12,150 nt of DNA from Smittium mucronatum (GCA_001953115.1 LSSL01002957.1:1-12150), one strand, 5' to 3'; positions 1 through 9,760 are shown, counted from the first letter of the stretch. The notes: generated from the sequence alone by a model not told the origin. Translations and numbers: made by a program.

Positions 1-2250
1 AGTTATATTATGTATAAATGAACATCTAATTTGGAAATAATAGAAAAAGATATGCAGCTCTAATACTAGACGCGCTTAATCCAAACTGATATAACAGGTT
101 ATAAAATTAAGGGGTAATATTCTATTATTTTTGCTCAATTAACTACATATTTGGTAATAAAAAAATATATAAATGACATGATTCTTTAATTTCAATCTTC
201 TAATGCCAGAGTAATACACCTGGAGGACTGCTAGTTCTTAAAGATAGTTTTAAATATGTTAAAAATATCGTAAATTTTTATAAGAAAGGGTTATAAATTT
301 CGGTGATTCTACTTCAAAGGTGCCTTATTCTAATAAATATCTTTGAATTCAAAAAAACTCTTTATTTTTATAAAAAGCTGGAAAATTTATTAACTATTAT
401 AGAATAGATGTCACAAAATTTGGCGTTCTTGAAGGGGTGATTAGAGAATAAGAATTAATTCAAGCTAAAATTCCTAAAATTTTATTCTTAAAAGGATCCA
501 GAAGTAATTCATAGGGTGTAGTAGTCATATTCGAATTATACATATGATTATGTGGTTCATATAAGAAATAAATGCAAATCGATTTTAAGGAGGTCTTGAG
601 TATTTACTTGTATTGATCACCAATTCCTTAATTGTAATATCAGTGATAATACACCTAGAAAACGCCAAGAGTATGGAATAAATACAGATATAATATGCAA
701 CTATACCTATAAAATTGATGTATTTTTTGAAGATAATATGATCAAAAATTCTACATACTATCACTAATACATAACTATCATACATACAATTTTTTTGAAT
801 TTGGAAGGTTTCCAAATTTACTTAATATCTCAGAAAATATGTTCATTATTAGACCAAAAATTCAGGAATCAGAATTATATTAGCTTTAAACACAACGTGG
901 ACATATTTTCTTCCAACATCAAAAAAAAATGGAGTTCTAACATATATGTTTCTAGGAAATCAGAGCTATATAAGTATGCTATATGAAATTTAATATGGAT
1001 ATATGAGAGATAATTTTTAAATGTCCATCATAGAAATTTTATCACAAAATATTCAGTAAGATAGGCGAGAAGATCCAAAAATAGCACTGATAAAACAATT
1101 TTTTGAATCATTTTTATGGATTCCAGGTTTAATAGAACTATCAAATTCCCCACAAAAATTCTTTTTAGACAAAAAAAAATATACCTGAGCCCAAAAATAG
1201 ATAATATCAGTTTTGATACAATTTTTTTTGACTCTGATCGTTTTTAAAACCAGAGCTGTATTAGAAAGAAAAAATTCTTTTGAGTTTTTCCATTGAAATT
1301 TTCTTGTGTTAGAATTATTAATCAATCTTGATACCAGATGCAATTATTTCCAACATAACTTTCTATAAAGGATAATCAGTAAAAATATCACTTCCTCGAT
1401 ATCTTTTTCACAGTTAAAAAATCATAGTTGAAATATACCGAGAGAAAAAAATAATATATCTGATTAAAGATAAAATAAATAAGTTTTGCTAATTCTTCTA
1501 ACAATTTAATGCGGTTCAAAATCAGACACTGATTAATTTATTTTTTACCTCTCTGGATAATGCCTCAATTAAGCTATTAATTATACCTAATATCGACATG
1601 AAACCTGTTGAAAAAAAGATTTTCAGTTGGGCAAGAAAAAAGGAACCATCTTAAAATAGCCTTATAGCCAAATTCCTGTTACTTTTAGATTTTTAATATT
1701 TTTAAAAATATCTAACTTTTATTGCATCTATAACTTTAAGGGGGTTGGATTTTATGGATTTTTAAATCTAGTTGGCGTTTCCTCAAAAGATAAAAAAAGG
1801 GGCGAGTATTAATTCGCGTATCTTAGACAGGCCGTTTTATCAGATGTTTCTCCCAGCTATTATATAAGGATCTTTTTAAAAAAATGGCAATAACACATGA
1901 CCTATTATATAAATAGAAGCAGATTCATTTTAGTAAATAGGCTATTGTGAGATTTTAAATTCTATAAAAAGTTTAATACTATATATTTTATCACCAGATA
2001 CATACAATCACTTTCTAAGCTTATACCTGGAAAAAAAACACTCAATACCTAAAACAAATTCTATTGAACAAATATTATATTAATTTAGGAGTTTCTGCTG
2101 ACGATTATGCGTGCGAAAATTTTTGGTAAAATTATTCTATATTTAATTAACATTTTAGACTTGCAAGAGACTAAACCAAAACCAAATAAGATTCAGTTTT
2201 GCTATGGACTAACTTATAATTTATTCTTAGAAGTATGATACATATTGGTC
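1..2250. other. Gene-free AT-rich stretch, no clear structure
   Basis: I find no supported gene here. Open frames are short on both strands. The longest in the window is a minus-strand run of about 96 codons at 1053-1343, which starts with TTG, has no ribosome binding site and shows no recognisable motif. Sampled 60-base lines hold about 28-30% G+C, clearly more than the domain that follows. The ten-base string TAATACACCT occurs at 212-221 and 648-657, which may be chance. A slightly G-rich patch at 1740-1860 has no open frame worth reporting. I saw no copy of the end motifs that recur after 5.8 kb, apart from a doubtful CTCCCA at about 1850. Confidence 0.6.
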
Positions 2251-2815
2251 CTTTCTCTAAATTACTAAAAAAATATTAAAAGTGTTATGCATTTAAAATG
2301 AAATATATTTAAAAGGATTTATTTAGTATTCTTCAAAAACTCATTATTTATATAGTTCCAGTTCTTATATAAAATCATCATATTATTATTTTTTTATATA
2401 TTCAATTTAAATTAAAAACCTCTTTATATCTCAGATTTTTTAAATATCAATTTCTACTTTAATCATTAATATTTTTCATTGAAAGAAATATGAAAATTTT
2501 ACAAAAAAAACTCTTAATTACTGAAAAAACTTTTTTTTTATACTATTATTAAATTTTTTGGGCTAAATTCGTTAATATAACCTAAAAAGATAAAAAATTT
2601 ATGCCAAAATATCACGGCATCTAATCCTGAATATATTAGCTTATCATTTTGAATTGCGGACCATTAAAAATGAAATTAGAAATGTTTTAGCTATTATAAA
2701 AAAATCATAGTGAATTTTATTAACTATAACCGTTATGTTATAATCATAAAATTAGATTTTAGTAGCATTTTTTTATATTTTTCAAACCCTAATAGTGACA
2801 TATCTTGCCTTGATT
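2250..2815. other. Left arm of the extreme AT domain
   Basis: No gene and no repeat copy is visible. The stretch is mostly A and T runs, such as long T tracts near 2390 and 2530, and is poorer in G+C than the DNA before about 2250. It leads to the sharp rise in G+C that begins near 2815. Confidence 0.5.
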
Positions 2816-2827
2816 TAGGGGCTTAAA

Positions 2828-2849
2828 AGTGTACTTTTTGAAGTACACT
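2828..2849. repeat. Perfect 9-bp hairpin, TTTG loop
   Basis: AGTGTACTT (2828-2836) is followed by the loop TTTG and its exact reverse complement AAGTACACT (2841-2849). It sits at the left edge of the G+C-rich island. Read on the minus strand, the stem is followed by only three T, so it is a poor candidate for a rho-independent terminator. A protein-binding dyad or a remnant element end is equally possible. Confidence 0.55.
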
Positions 2850-2895
2850 AAACATAAATTTCACGCAGCGTTGTACTATTCTTGGTTGGGAGTAG

Positions 2896-3063
2896 TTGAG
2901 ACAGCGCACAGCGATTAAGATAGCAGTGATTCCAGAGAAGGACTATCTTGAAACAGGAGGAACCGATCTTTTAGCACAACTGAAAAATATTATAATGCAC
3001 AAGTCCAGCTTTAGACAGCCAGACGGATCCTTAAGTCTTATCTCAATTTTTAAAAGGATGTAA
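2896..3063 (+). pseudogene. Possible fragment of an unrecognised gene (55 open codons)
   Basis: An open frame runs from TTG at 2896, directly after an in-frame TAG, to TAA at 3061-3063. In-frame alternative starts are GTG at 2926 and ATG at 2995. The predicted peptide has mixed composition, including the stretches IAVIPEKDYLETGGTDLLAQ and HKSSFRQPDGSLSL. It is less dominated by K, N, I and F than other frames here, as expected from its higher G+C. No domain, signal peptide or catalytic motif is recognisable and there is no convincing Shine-Dalgarno sequence. It could be a degraded coding fragment, a eukaryotic exon or chance. The call rests only on composition and frame length. Confidence 0.15.
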
Positions 3064-3149
3064 ATTAATCACTAGTTTGGGCAGAAGCCTAATTTTATTA
3101 CATCAAGTTGGATGTATGCACTGTATAGGAGCTAAGTGTTATTAATTGA

Positions 3150-3290
3150 ATATATTTTGTTAAACAAGAGATTAATTATTGGCTGCATGTAACCTCATTT
3201 ATATACCTACTCGAAGCAATTTCAGGGAAATTGGGTCTTTTGGTTGGTATATTGCGCTCTTTTCCCATTGAATCGCATCCGGTATTCTGA
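3150..3290 (+). pseudogene. Possible second fragment of an unrecognised gene (46 open codons)
   Basis: An open frame lies between in-frame TGA codons at 3147-3149 and 3288-3290, in a different register from the frame at 2896-3063. The translation has a hydrophobic middle (SFIYLLEAISGKLGLLVGIL) that could be a membrane segment, followed by RSFPIESHPVF. No start codon is compelling. If both frames belong to one relic, at least one frameshift or an intron separates them. The opposite strand is also open for 66 codons across 3199-3399, so the coding strand is not determined. I do not recognise the family. Confidence 0.12.
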
Positions 3291-3299
3291 CAGAGGAGC

Positions 3300-5530
3300 T
3301 TATTTTAGTTAATAAAAAAGTCTTTTCAATACTTATTTTTCTTTTTTTCATATTTTTTAGCATAGTTTTTAATGAAGTTATATTGCAATAAAATTCCATT
3401 GTACAAAAAAATATATATCTGATTTAAAAAATAGTTTTTTTATTATAAACTTTATATTTAAATTTAAAATTTATTGAAAAGTTTTTACATTAGTTTTATA
3501 AAAAATTAAACCTCTAGTTTTCTTTTTATATTTGTGATTAATAAAGTTAAACTTTTTTAAAAATATTTTACCGTTTCGTTTTTACCATTATTATCTAATA
3601 AATACTAATAATCGATAAAGAATTTTTTATTGTTAAAAAAATCTTAATGAAAACATCAATAGTTCTAATTTCAATTTAGTATTGATTTTAAAATTATCGA
3701 ATATTTTGCTTTAAATATTTTAAAAAGATTTAATAAGTTAATAAATATATATGATATCAAATATAATTTGAGAAAAGCAGTTATAATATTTACTTTATTG
3801 GAAAAAAAATTTAAAAAATTATTATCGTCACTTTTTACATTTAAATTAAAATTTTATTGCATTTTAGCTAAAATGATCAAAAAAATCATACATTTTTTTT
3901 ATTTAATGGTAGATTTATGTATCGAAAAAAATGGTAGATAAAAAAATTTATCTTTAATTTTAAAATGACAAAACATATTTTTCAACATATTTCTAATGTT
4001 CAACCGAATTTATTTTTTGATTCACATTTCCCAGAAAGTCATTTTCAAGATTTTTAAAATTTTAAAATTAGAAAGTACTGTTTAAGAGTATTCCTTTCTT
4101 TTTCTTATTTGAAACTTATAACTAAAACCAAAGAGACACTGTATTTATATATCCATATAACCATATTTTTATTTTTTACAATACTTAAAATGAGTAAAAA
4201 AACTTCTTAAATAATTATAATTTTATCTTATAAATAATTTCACCCCTTTTTATAGGTTTAATATATATATAATCAGCTTTAAATGTTATTTGTTTTTTTT
4301 ATAGCAAAAAGATGGGTGTTTTTTACATAGATGATGTTTTTTCTATAAAGAAATCATTTATTTGTAGTAACGATCATAAAAAATTTTTAAAAATATACTT
4401 ATAAGGAGTTTTTATATTATGTATAGCTGATACAAGTCAAGAAAAAATCCCTAAACTTGTGATCGTATAGAAAAAAAAATTCTAATTTTAAGAAAAATTT
4501 TCATTTTAACTTATGAAATTTAAACAATTGATCTTTATAACATTTATCATACAAAGGTAGTTTTTCATATTAATAGAAATTATCATGATATTAACCTATA
4601 AATATTATTAACTAATATTTATTATGTTTAGATTAAAAATAATTAATTAAATAAATAGAAAACTGAAAAATACCAAATTTTAATTAAATATATTATATGA
4701 CAAGATAATAATAATAATATTATTATAAGTAAAAAATGAATATGTTTATCGATTTATTAGAAATTCAAAATATTCATGCTATATTGAAACCTCACCTCAG
4801 TATATTTGCTAAAAATGATTTTTTATGATAAAAAAAACACTAGTAGATTTGAAAATTTATAAAAAAATAGCAGTATATAAAAAAAAATACATATTTATTA
4901 AAAAAAATTTATTATTGCAAATAAAACCTAATATAATACAATAATTCTCATTATTATATATTAATCAAAGATTTTAAAATCAATTTTATTATCAAAATAA
5001 TCTTGCCATTATTTCCTATTTTTAATATTATAATTTATAAAAAAACTTATATTTAAATTATTAAATTTAATTAAGTCGATCGATATATGCCACAATTAAA
5101 ATTTTTATTTTGATTCAAATTAATTTACTGCAAGATAAAAATTTCAATATATATATCAATGCTTTTTATTAGCAGGTAAATTCAATAAAAAGAAAAAAAA
5201 ACTATATTAATGTTAAAAAAATGAAAATGAAATCAAAATTATACCATTATAAAAGTAATTAACAGTATATTAAATCACGTTTATTTACATATAGAATTTT
5301 TTTAAAACTTCACCACTTCTTAAATTCTGGTTTAGTATCTTTATAAATATTTTATTATTTCAAATTATTTATTTTTTAAAAATCAACAAAAAAAGTGTCT
5401 ATTCTTGAACACCGTCACAAAAGATAAAAAATCAAAGCATATTAGTTCTTTTATTAATGCTGTAGTGAAGTTATATTATTAAACCGATTGTAAACCAATT
5501 TTTAAAATTTGAGGTTTATTTTGAATTAAA
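3300..5530. other. Extreme AT-rich, gene-free domain
   Basis: This is the most AT-biased part of the window: 4 G or C in 60 at 3421-3480 and 6 in 60 at 4861-4920. It is built of A and T homopolymer runs and TA-rich low-complexity DNA. I see no gene, RNA or convincing repeat copy. A weak minus-strand resemblance to the GACACTT box lies at about 5385-5405. The domain ends near 5530, where G+C returns to about 25%. Confidence 0.55.
4705..4727. repeat. ATA trinucleotide microsatellite
   Basis: Four to five tandem ATA units run into a TATTATTAT stretch, so the tract is also partly self-complementary. It is a simple sequence repeat in the extreme AT domain, and no function is implied. Confidence 0.6.
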
Positions 5531-5748
5531 ATTGATGTCATTTATCCCATAGAATAGGCGTTTTTTTAATTTGATTTTGAATTAAAGATTTTAAACCAAG
5601 TTTACCGATGTAACATAAAAACATAAAATATTCTTGTAAAAAAATGAATTTAGTAAAAAAAACCATATTTTTTTTCAGTAAAAATTTATTAGACTTGTAT
5701 AGGCCCGGATAAACAACAATTACAATAAATAAATAGCCTTCAATTAAA

Positions 5749-5762
5749 ATAATAATAATAAC
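5749..5762. repeat. Short AAT trinucleotide tract
   Basis: A run of AAT units (about four and a half). It makes the start of a hydrophobic minus-strand open frame (5538-5765) read as a string of isoleucines, which weakens any coding claim for that frame. Confidence 0.5.
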
Positions 5763-5903
5763 CATCTTTTACTGTTAAAATAGATAAAACTGTATTTTAA
5801 TGTGTACAATTATCAAAATTCGAAATTGATTATAGGGAGATTTTTTTTGGTGATAGTTTCTTATTTTTCACAATAAAAGAATTTTTTTTTCATTTACAAA
5901 TTT

Positions 5904-5950
5904 ATGGGAAATTCTTTGATACAGTAAGCTCATTTTTCCACAAAGTCTAA
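5904..5950 (+). repeat. Isolated left end of the dispersed repeat family
   Basis: ATGGGAAATTCTTTGATAC starts at 5904 and is preceded by T, so a TA precedes the TGGG. It matches the left end at 9922-9940 (ATGGGAGATTCTTTGATGC) at all but two of 19 positions. The following 25 bases only loosely resemble the GGACACTT box of better copies. No matching right end at a distance of 260 bp is visible; the next family end is at 6295. A weaker candidate (TAGGGAGATTTTTTTTGG) lies 70 bases upstream at about 5833. Confidence 0.4.
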
Positions 5951-6193
5951 TTGATGAGTTTTGTACAGGTACAATAATAGTTTAATAACAGAGTAGATTT
6001 ACAAGATCCGTGGTAAGATTTCCAATTTTAGAACTCTTACAATTATTATTTGATACATCTAGCGTTTAAACTAATAAGAAATTGTTATTGCGTACTGAGA
6101 TTTTTATTAAAAATTAAATAAGGAAATATTATACTTCTAACGTTTTGCGTATTTGAGAATTCTTATATATATATTCTACCGAAAAGGGATAGC

Positions 6194-6240
6194 AATTATA
6201 CTAAATATTTTCAATCAACGTTGATAAATTTAGTATAATT
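6194..6240. repeat. 47-bp nested palindrome
   Basis: Perfect 13-bp outer arms, AATTATACTAAAT (6194-6206) and ATTTAGTATAATT (6228-6240), enclose a perfect 12-bp palindrome, ATCAACGTTGAT (6214-6225). The spacers are unequal (7 and 2 bases). The structure could form a cruciform or an RNA hairpin, or bind a symmetric protein. T residues follow the right arm. It lies about 54 bases before the first 260-bp repeat core and is not part of the shared repeat sequence, since the other cores lack it. Confidence 0.7.
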
Positions 6241-6294
6241 TTTCTCCTATATTCTAAACCTACATGCTATTCTTAATTATTTACTATAAGCACA

Positions 6295-6554
6295 TGAGTG
6301 ATTCTCTTTGGGGGCGGATACTTCCCCATCAGTTTTTTGTTAATTTCTAATTTGGAAATTTGAAGCTATGATATAGATAAAGGTTTGAGCAATCAGGTAT
6401 TCAGTTTGCGAAAGAAACCCTCTACTGGTAATATGTAAAATGTTTATAAGAACGAGTATTTTTTAATAAATTTCATTCGCTTGTTAGTTATTAGATTATA
6501 TTTTAGTTAACGGGTTACATAGTAAAAAAATATGGCCTTAAAAAGAGTATCCCA
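6295..6554 (+). mobile_element. Dispersed repeat core, copy 1 (260 bp)
   Basis: The left end contains ATTCTCTTTG and then GCGGATACTTC; the right end is GAGTATCCCA. Against copy 3, the first 65 or so aligned positions are about 78% identical by eye, including the shared TTTGGAAA(A)TTTG. The middle matches copy 2 well (AAAGAAACCCTCTACTGG here, AAAGGAAACTCTCTATTGG there). The ends are inverted relative to each other (TGAGTGATTC and TGGGATACTC). No TA flanks survive on either side. There is no open frame for a transposase, so this would be a non-autonomous element (MITE-like) or, alternatively, a solo LTR, since it begins with TG and ends with CA. Confidence 0.6.
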
Positions 6555-6648
6555 GTTCTAATTATTATTTTAGATAATACAGCTTTCTATTTAAAATTTT
6601 TTTTTTAAGGAATTACTTTTTTTAAATTATACGTGTCATATTGATTAA

Positions 6649-6720
6649 ATGGGAAATTATTCATACAATGTGTCACTTTTCTTATTCCTGTTTTATTTTA
6701 TTTTTGGATTTTACTAAATC
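6649..6720 (+). repeat. Left-end fragment of the dispersed repeat family
   Basis: It begins ATGGGAAATTATTCATAC and continues through a CACTTTTCTTAT box to TTTTTGGATTT. The closest relative is the minus-strand end at 10918, which carries CACTTTACTTAT and also TTTTTGGATTT at the same spacing, about 75% identical by eye after the box. Only the left end is clear. It may belong to a separate truncated copy inserted after copy 1. Confidence 0.45.
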
Positions 6721-6868
6721 AGTGTAAAAAACAGTCATATTTTTAATAATTGCCAATAGGAATAAAATATTTTCTAAATTGGTTTAATTTATCATTTTAG
6801 ACAACTATTAAGTAATAGCCACGAAAAAAGTAAATTAAAGATATGAAGACAGGAATCGAGTATACTAA

Positions 6869-7145
6869 ATGGGTGATTATTGGGAATAACTGACGATATC
6901 TTTCCTAAATACCATCGTGCTTATTCAAAAATAAAAGACAATTAATAAGTGGTTAATAGTTATTTCCAGAATTATGGTAAATTGGCCCCTAAATATTACT
7001 GGAAATTAATGTTTTCTAAAAATTTTACTTCAAAAAAACCAGAAACTGAGTAATAAAATATATTATTTATAAATAAAATAGAAATAGGAAACTAATATAG
7101 GAAAATCTTCCGGAATGCCGAAAACATCCCGAAATGATCACCCAT
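6869..7145 (+). mobile_element. Possible diverged inverted-repeat element (277 bp)
   Basis: ATGGGTGATTATTGGG at 6869 and the reverse complement of the right end at 7130-7145 (ATGGGTGATCATTTCGGG) form an imperfect inverted pair 277 bp apart, close to the 256-262 bp of the three good cores. The interior does not align well with those cores. The right end also resembles part of the DNA downstream of copy 3, so this could be a chance pairing of unrelated family fragments. TA follows the right end. Confidence 0.25.
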
Positions 7146-7260
7146 ATATTTGAGGATCGAAAGAAAAACAATTAAATTAGATAATAAGGGAAATGTTAAA
7201 TAATCATTTAATCCTTTCCGGGCCAAAAAATATATTGAATTCATATTTGGCAACTTAAGC
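7090..7260 (+). repeat. Region resembling DNA downstream of repeat core 3
   Basis: GGAAAATCTTCC at 7100-7111 corresponds to GGAAAATTTTCC at 11661-11672, each preceded by AAACTA. Further on, TTAATCCTTTCCGGGCC (from 7208) corresponds to TTAACCCTTTCAGGACGGG (from 11904), and both are followed by a stretch with CAAAAA and AATTCA. Spacing between these anchors differs (108 versus 243 bases), so indels are needed. This suggests that the repeated unit is longer than the 260-bp core. Confidence 0.3.
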
Positions 7261-7329
7261 ATATTCTTTTCATTTTTATAAATCTTATTCCAATTGCCAA
7301 AGCAAATTTACAATAAAGAGTTTTTATTT

Positions 7330-8155
7330 ACCAAAAAATGTTGGATATTCTTGTAAAGCAGATTCTGAAAAGATTAAAGAATCAGATGTTTAAAACTTTA
7401 ATAAAAGGTTTTATAGTATGTAACGCATCAAAATTTTTTGAACAACCTCTAGATCTTATTAATTCACAATATCAAGTTTCTAACTAAATAAAATTAAAAA
7501 TTAATTTTTTTCCCTTCCATAACTGAAGAGATAAGTTTTATGTAGGAACGTGAATTAAATTGTATGAGAAATATTTGTCTAAAGAATCAAATTAATATTA
7601 TCGAAAAAAATTAAACTGGTATTATATTTGGATTAAGGAAAGATGAAAAAATCTCAAATTATTTTATGATCGATTTGAACTTCTCGAAATCATGCTATTT
7701 TAACTAAAAGTAAACCAAATACCCTAAATATTTACTGTATTGGTGTGACACAAGCCTTAAATTTGACGTTAAATTAACAAATAATATCCTAATTCTAGAG
7801 CGAATAGAAATTTGAATGCACTTCGTATAACCCCGTGTTTCATATGATTTCATTGGGTTGAAGATAAAAATCTTACTAAAAAAATTTAAGATTTTTTTTA
7901 CGGGAAATTTATATTAAAGTTAATAAAAAGTTATAAAAACTAATTTAAAAAAATTTAAATAAGTGAATATTTTTTGTAAAATCATGACACCAAGCCCCCT
8001 TTTGCCACTCTAGTAGCTTCATACCTCGAGATTATTGGTTCAGGGATAAAATTTTGAGATGAATTCTAGTTTTCAACATTGAAAGAGAATAACAGTCAAA
8101 AGCATTTCATTTTATAGTTTTTGAAACCAATGAGGATAATAGTAAAAATCTACTA
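7330..8155. other. Gene-free stretch between repeats
   Basis: No supported gene, RNA or repeat copy is visible. G+C rises locally near 7800-7860 (22 of 60). The only structure is an AT-only stem-loop at 7866-7896. Confidence 0.45.
7866..7899 (+). other. AT-only stem-loop followed by T run
   Basis: AAAAATCTTA (7866-7875) pairs with TAAGATTTTT (7887-7896) around an 11-base loop, and the T run continues to 7899. It has the outline of a rho-independent terminator, but the stem contains only two G-C pairs per arm at most and no gene lies upstream. It is probably a by-product of AT richness. Confidence 0.15.
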
Positions 8156-8160
8156 AAAGA

Positions 8161-8440
8161 AAGTATCCATTTTCTGTCCCCCATTTCATCTCCCCATCAC
8201 TCATAATCAGTCCTGACTCCCTATTTGCTCTTACTAGACTACACCTTAAATCCTGTCTCAACTCTTATCCTACTCTATTTCCCTTTTCACTCTCTTAAAC
8301 TCATACAATCTTGATTCACCCCATTTTATTCTTGCTATATTTTTACACATATCCCGTGTTTCTCCTCACAGCTATTTGCCCAGTTTTGTCTTTTTCAACG
8401 ACTTATTCTATTCTCCCGCATTAAACACACTTTTACTAAT
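8161..8440. other. C-rich, G-poor block with strong strand asymmetry
   Basis: In 8161-8400 I count about 76 C against 16 G, and pyrimidines dominate the plus strand; neighbouring DNA shows no such bias. The minus strand is therefore purine-loaded, as transcripts and coding sequences of AT-rich organisms often are. On the minus strand one frame stays open for 50 codons (8115-8264, between TAA codons), including ESGLIMSDGEMKWGTENG, but it has no good start and the other frames are interrupted. Possibilities are a decayed coding segment or non-coding RNA on the minus strand, or an asymmetric repeat. I do not recognise it. Confidence 0.4.
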
Positions 8441-8449
8441 GAAAGAATG

Positions 8450-9160
8450 TTATCTATTTTAACATTTACAATATGTTTTTTATATATGCTTTGATTTTTT
8501 TTTTCATATAAAATTTATAGTAATATAAAATATTTAGAAAAATATTTATGAAAATGGGTCAAGTTTTTATTGTTTTTTTTAATAATAGTTTAGGAAAGGC
8601 TTAATATTTAATCCTTTTAAAGATAATTATATTATAGCTAAAATAAAAATAATATTCGATTTATACCATTTCGAGTATCTCTCGAAATCAATTTATTTCC
8701 CTTTTTAAAAGTTTTGAGTCCCTAAATTAAGCTAGAATAAAAATTTTAATGATAAGCGTTTATAATTAGTGTAATGATTTCCTCGTTAAAATCTTTACTA
8801 GTTAACCCATTTTTTCTAAATATTGACGATAGGGACTGGTCCGAGGTCTTAATGACTTTTTTTTATTTAAAAATCACTACATCTGCTATGATAATTTATT
8901 ATTATATACATAGCCCATTTTTTATTAGACCAGAAGCTTTACTATTAAAAGTTGCTTTTTCCTTTTATAAAAATTTCGATTTTTAAAAATGTATTTTTTA
9001 TTAGCTTAAAATATTATACGTTTTAAATAATAATTGCGACATCATAAGTAGAAGAATTTACCTCTAATTTTAAAAATATACATATTTATTAAGTCAATAG
9101 TGCTCATAGACAAACTCAGCCTATAATTCATTGTGGAATAAAGTGTTAAGTCTACTTAAA
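8450..9160. other. Gene-free AT-rich stretch
   Basis: It contains a 70-codon plus-strand open frame (8774-8986) starting at ATG with no Shine-Dalgarno sequence and no recognisable motif. At this composition such a frame is expected by chance. No repeat copy is visible until a right-end motif at 9161-9170. Confidence 0.45.
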
Positions 9161-9170
9161 ATCTCCCATA
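9158..9170 (-). repeat. Isolated right end of the repeat family
   Basis: AAAATCTCCCATA matches the right ends of copies 2 and 3 (GAATCTCCATA and GAATCTCCCATA). It lies only five bases before the left end of copy 2, so two family ends are back to back here. No matching left end was found within 400 bases upstream. Confidence 0.35.
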
Positions 9171-9174
9171 TATA

Positions 9175-9430
9175 TTGAAGATTCTCTTTGAAAAAGGACA
9201 CAGAACAACTAAAATTTTACTATCATAATTTGAAATATACCAGTATGATATTGTATAAAAGAATCAGATGATCTAGAAGTTAAACTGTAAAGGAAACTCT
9301 CTATTGGAAAAATGTAAAGCTTTTCTATATAGCTAGCGTGATTTCCATTTTTATTGTTTTGGTGGTGATTGAATTTATTTTAGATAATGGTTTACACAAT
9401 AAAAAAACCTTACCTTGAAAAGAATCTCCA
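9175..9430 (+). mobile_element. Dispersed repeat core, copy 2 (256 bp)
   Basis: The left end is TTGAAGATTCTCTTTG followed by AAAAAGGACACAG; the right end is CTTGAAAAGAATCTCCA. TA flanks both sides (9173-9174 and 9431-9432), which fits a TA target duplication. The interior aligns along its length with copies 1 and 3: AAAGGAAACTCTCTATTGG matches copy 1, and TTGGTG(GT)GATTGAATTTATT near the right end matches copy 3. The ends are inverted repeats of each other (GAAGATTCTCTTTGAAAAAGG and GGAGATTCTTTTCAAGG). No transposase frame is present. Confidence 0.6.
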
Positions 9431-9760
9431 TATTTACCTTCTGCAAGTTTAATTCCATTAAGATCTAATTGATATTTTTACTTTATAAATCAACCACTCG
9501 AGATTATAAATATTCCAAAAAATTAATATATTATATTAAAGCCTGAAATGTAAACGAGAAAATAGATCAATTTTAGCTAATTTCCTAACAGAACTAATCC
9601 TCGTGTAGCGTATATATTGTGTATACTTTGGAAAATTATTATGTTAAAGATAAAATAGTACGTTTTCAAAAAGTTTGAATGTTTTCTAAACAAATTGAGG
9701 CTTTTTTTAACACTTATTCAATCCAATCCATTAATCATTTCGCTGAAGCATGGTATTTCA
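9431..9760 (+). repeat. Downstream extension shared with copy 3
   Basis: After the right end of copy 2, the sequence resembles that after copy 3 at a comparable offset: a TTTAATTCCATTAAG-like block, TTCCAAAAAATTAATA (TTCCAAAAAGGATAATA after copy 3) and AACACT...ATCC...TTAATCATTTC (AACACT...ATCC...TTAACCCTTTC). The TTAA motif lies 301 bp past the core here and 324 bp past copy 3. Alignment in AT-rich DNA is soft, so this is tentative. Confidence 0.3.

Larger units (their letters stand above)
2815..3300. other. G+C-rich island inside the AT domain, possible gene relic
   Basis: G+C rises abruptly: 29 of 60 bases at 2881-2940, about 21 of 60 at 2941-3000, 23 of 60 at 3001-3060 and 28 of 60 at 3241-3300. 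There is a dip at 3121-3180 (13 of 60), and the flanks hold only 4-10 per 60. Two plus-strand open frames lie within it in different registers: 2896-3060 (55 codons) and 3150-3287 (46 codons). A 66-codon minus-strand frame (3199-3399) overlaps the second. I recognise none of the translations. The composition suggests DNA of different origin or age: a decayed gene, an exon or pair of exons, or an inserted fragment. Coding identity is not established. Confidence 0.45.

Noticed and set aside
286..560. Plus-strand frame with a protein-like run (IREQELIQAKIPK if the stop is read through)
   Set aside because: The 33-codon open pieces look coherent, but the frame holds five or six stops in about 90 codons, close to the chance rate here. 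Reassigned stops cannot be argued from this alone.
585..986. 76-codon minus-strand and 63-codon plus-strand frames overlapping at 795-815
   Set aside because: Both are short, lack start signals and are rich in I, Y, S, N and K, as any AT-rich frame is. There is no family resemblance.
1053..1343. 96-codon minus-strand open frame, the longest in the window
   Set aside because: It starts with TTG, has no ribosome binding site and no recognisable motif, and its composition follows local AT bias. Its length is near the chance maximum.
1846..1860. TTTCTCCCAGCTA resembling the right end motif
   Set aside because: The match is limited to CTCCCA and no partner end is found nearby.
3199..3399. 66-codon minus-strand frame over the G+C island
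   Set aside because: It competes with an equally open plus-strand frame and has no recognisable domain, so it is mentioned only within the island entry.
5385..5411. Minus-strand AGACACTTTTTTTG resembling the family box
   Set aside because: Only seven or eight informative bases match and no TGGGAGATTC end adjoins, so it is too weak to count as a copy.
5538..5765. 75-codon hydrophobic minus-strand frame
   Set aside because: Its hydrophobic start is the translation of an AAT microsatellite and the rest reflects T-rich codons. There is no start signal.
8774..8986. 70-codon plus-strand frame starting at ATG
   Set aside because: No upstream ribosome binding site, no motif, and a length expected by chance.
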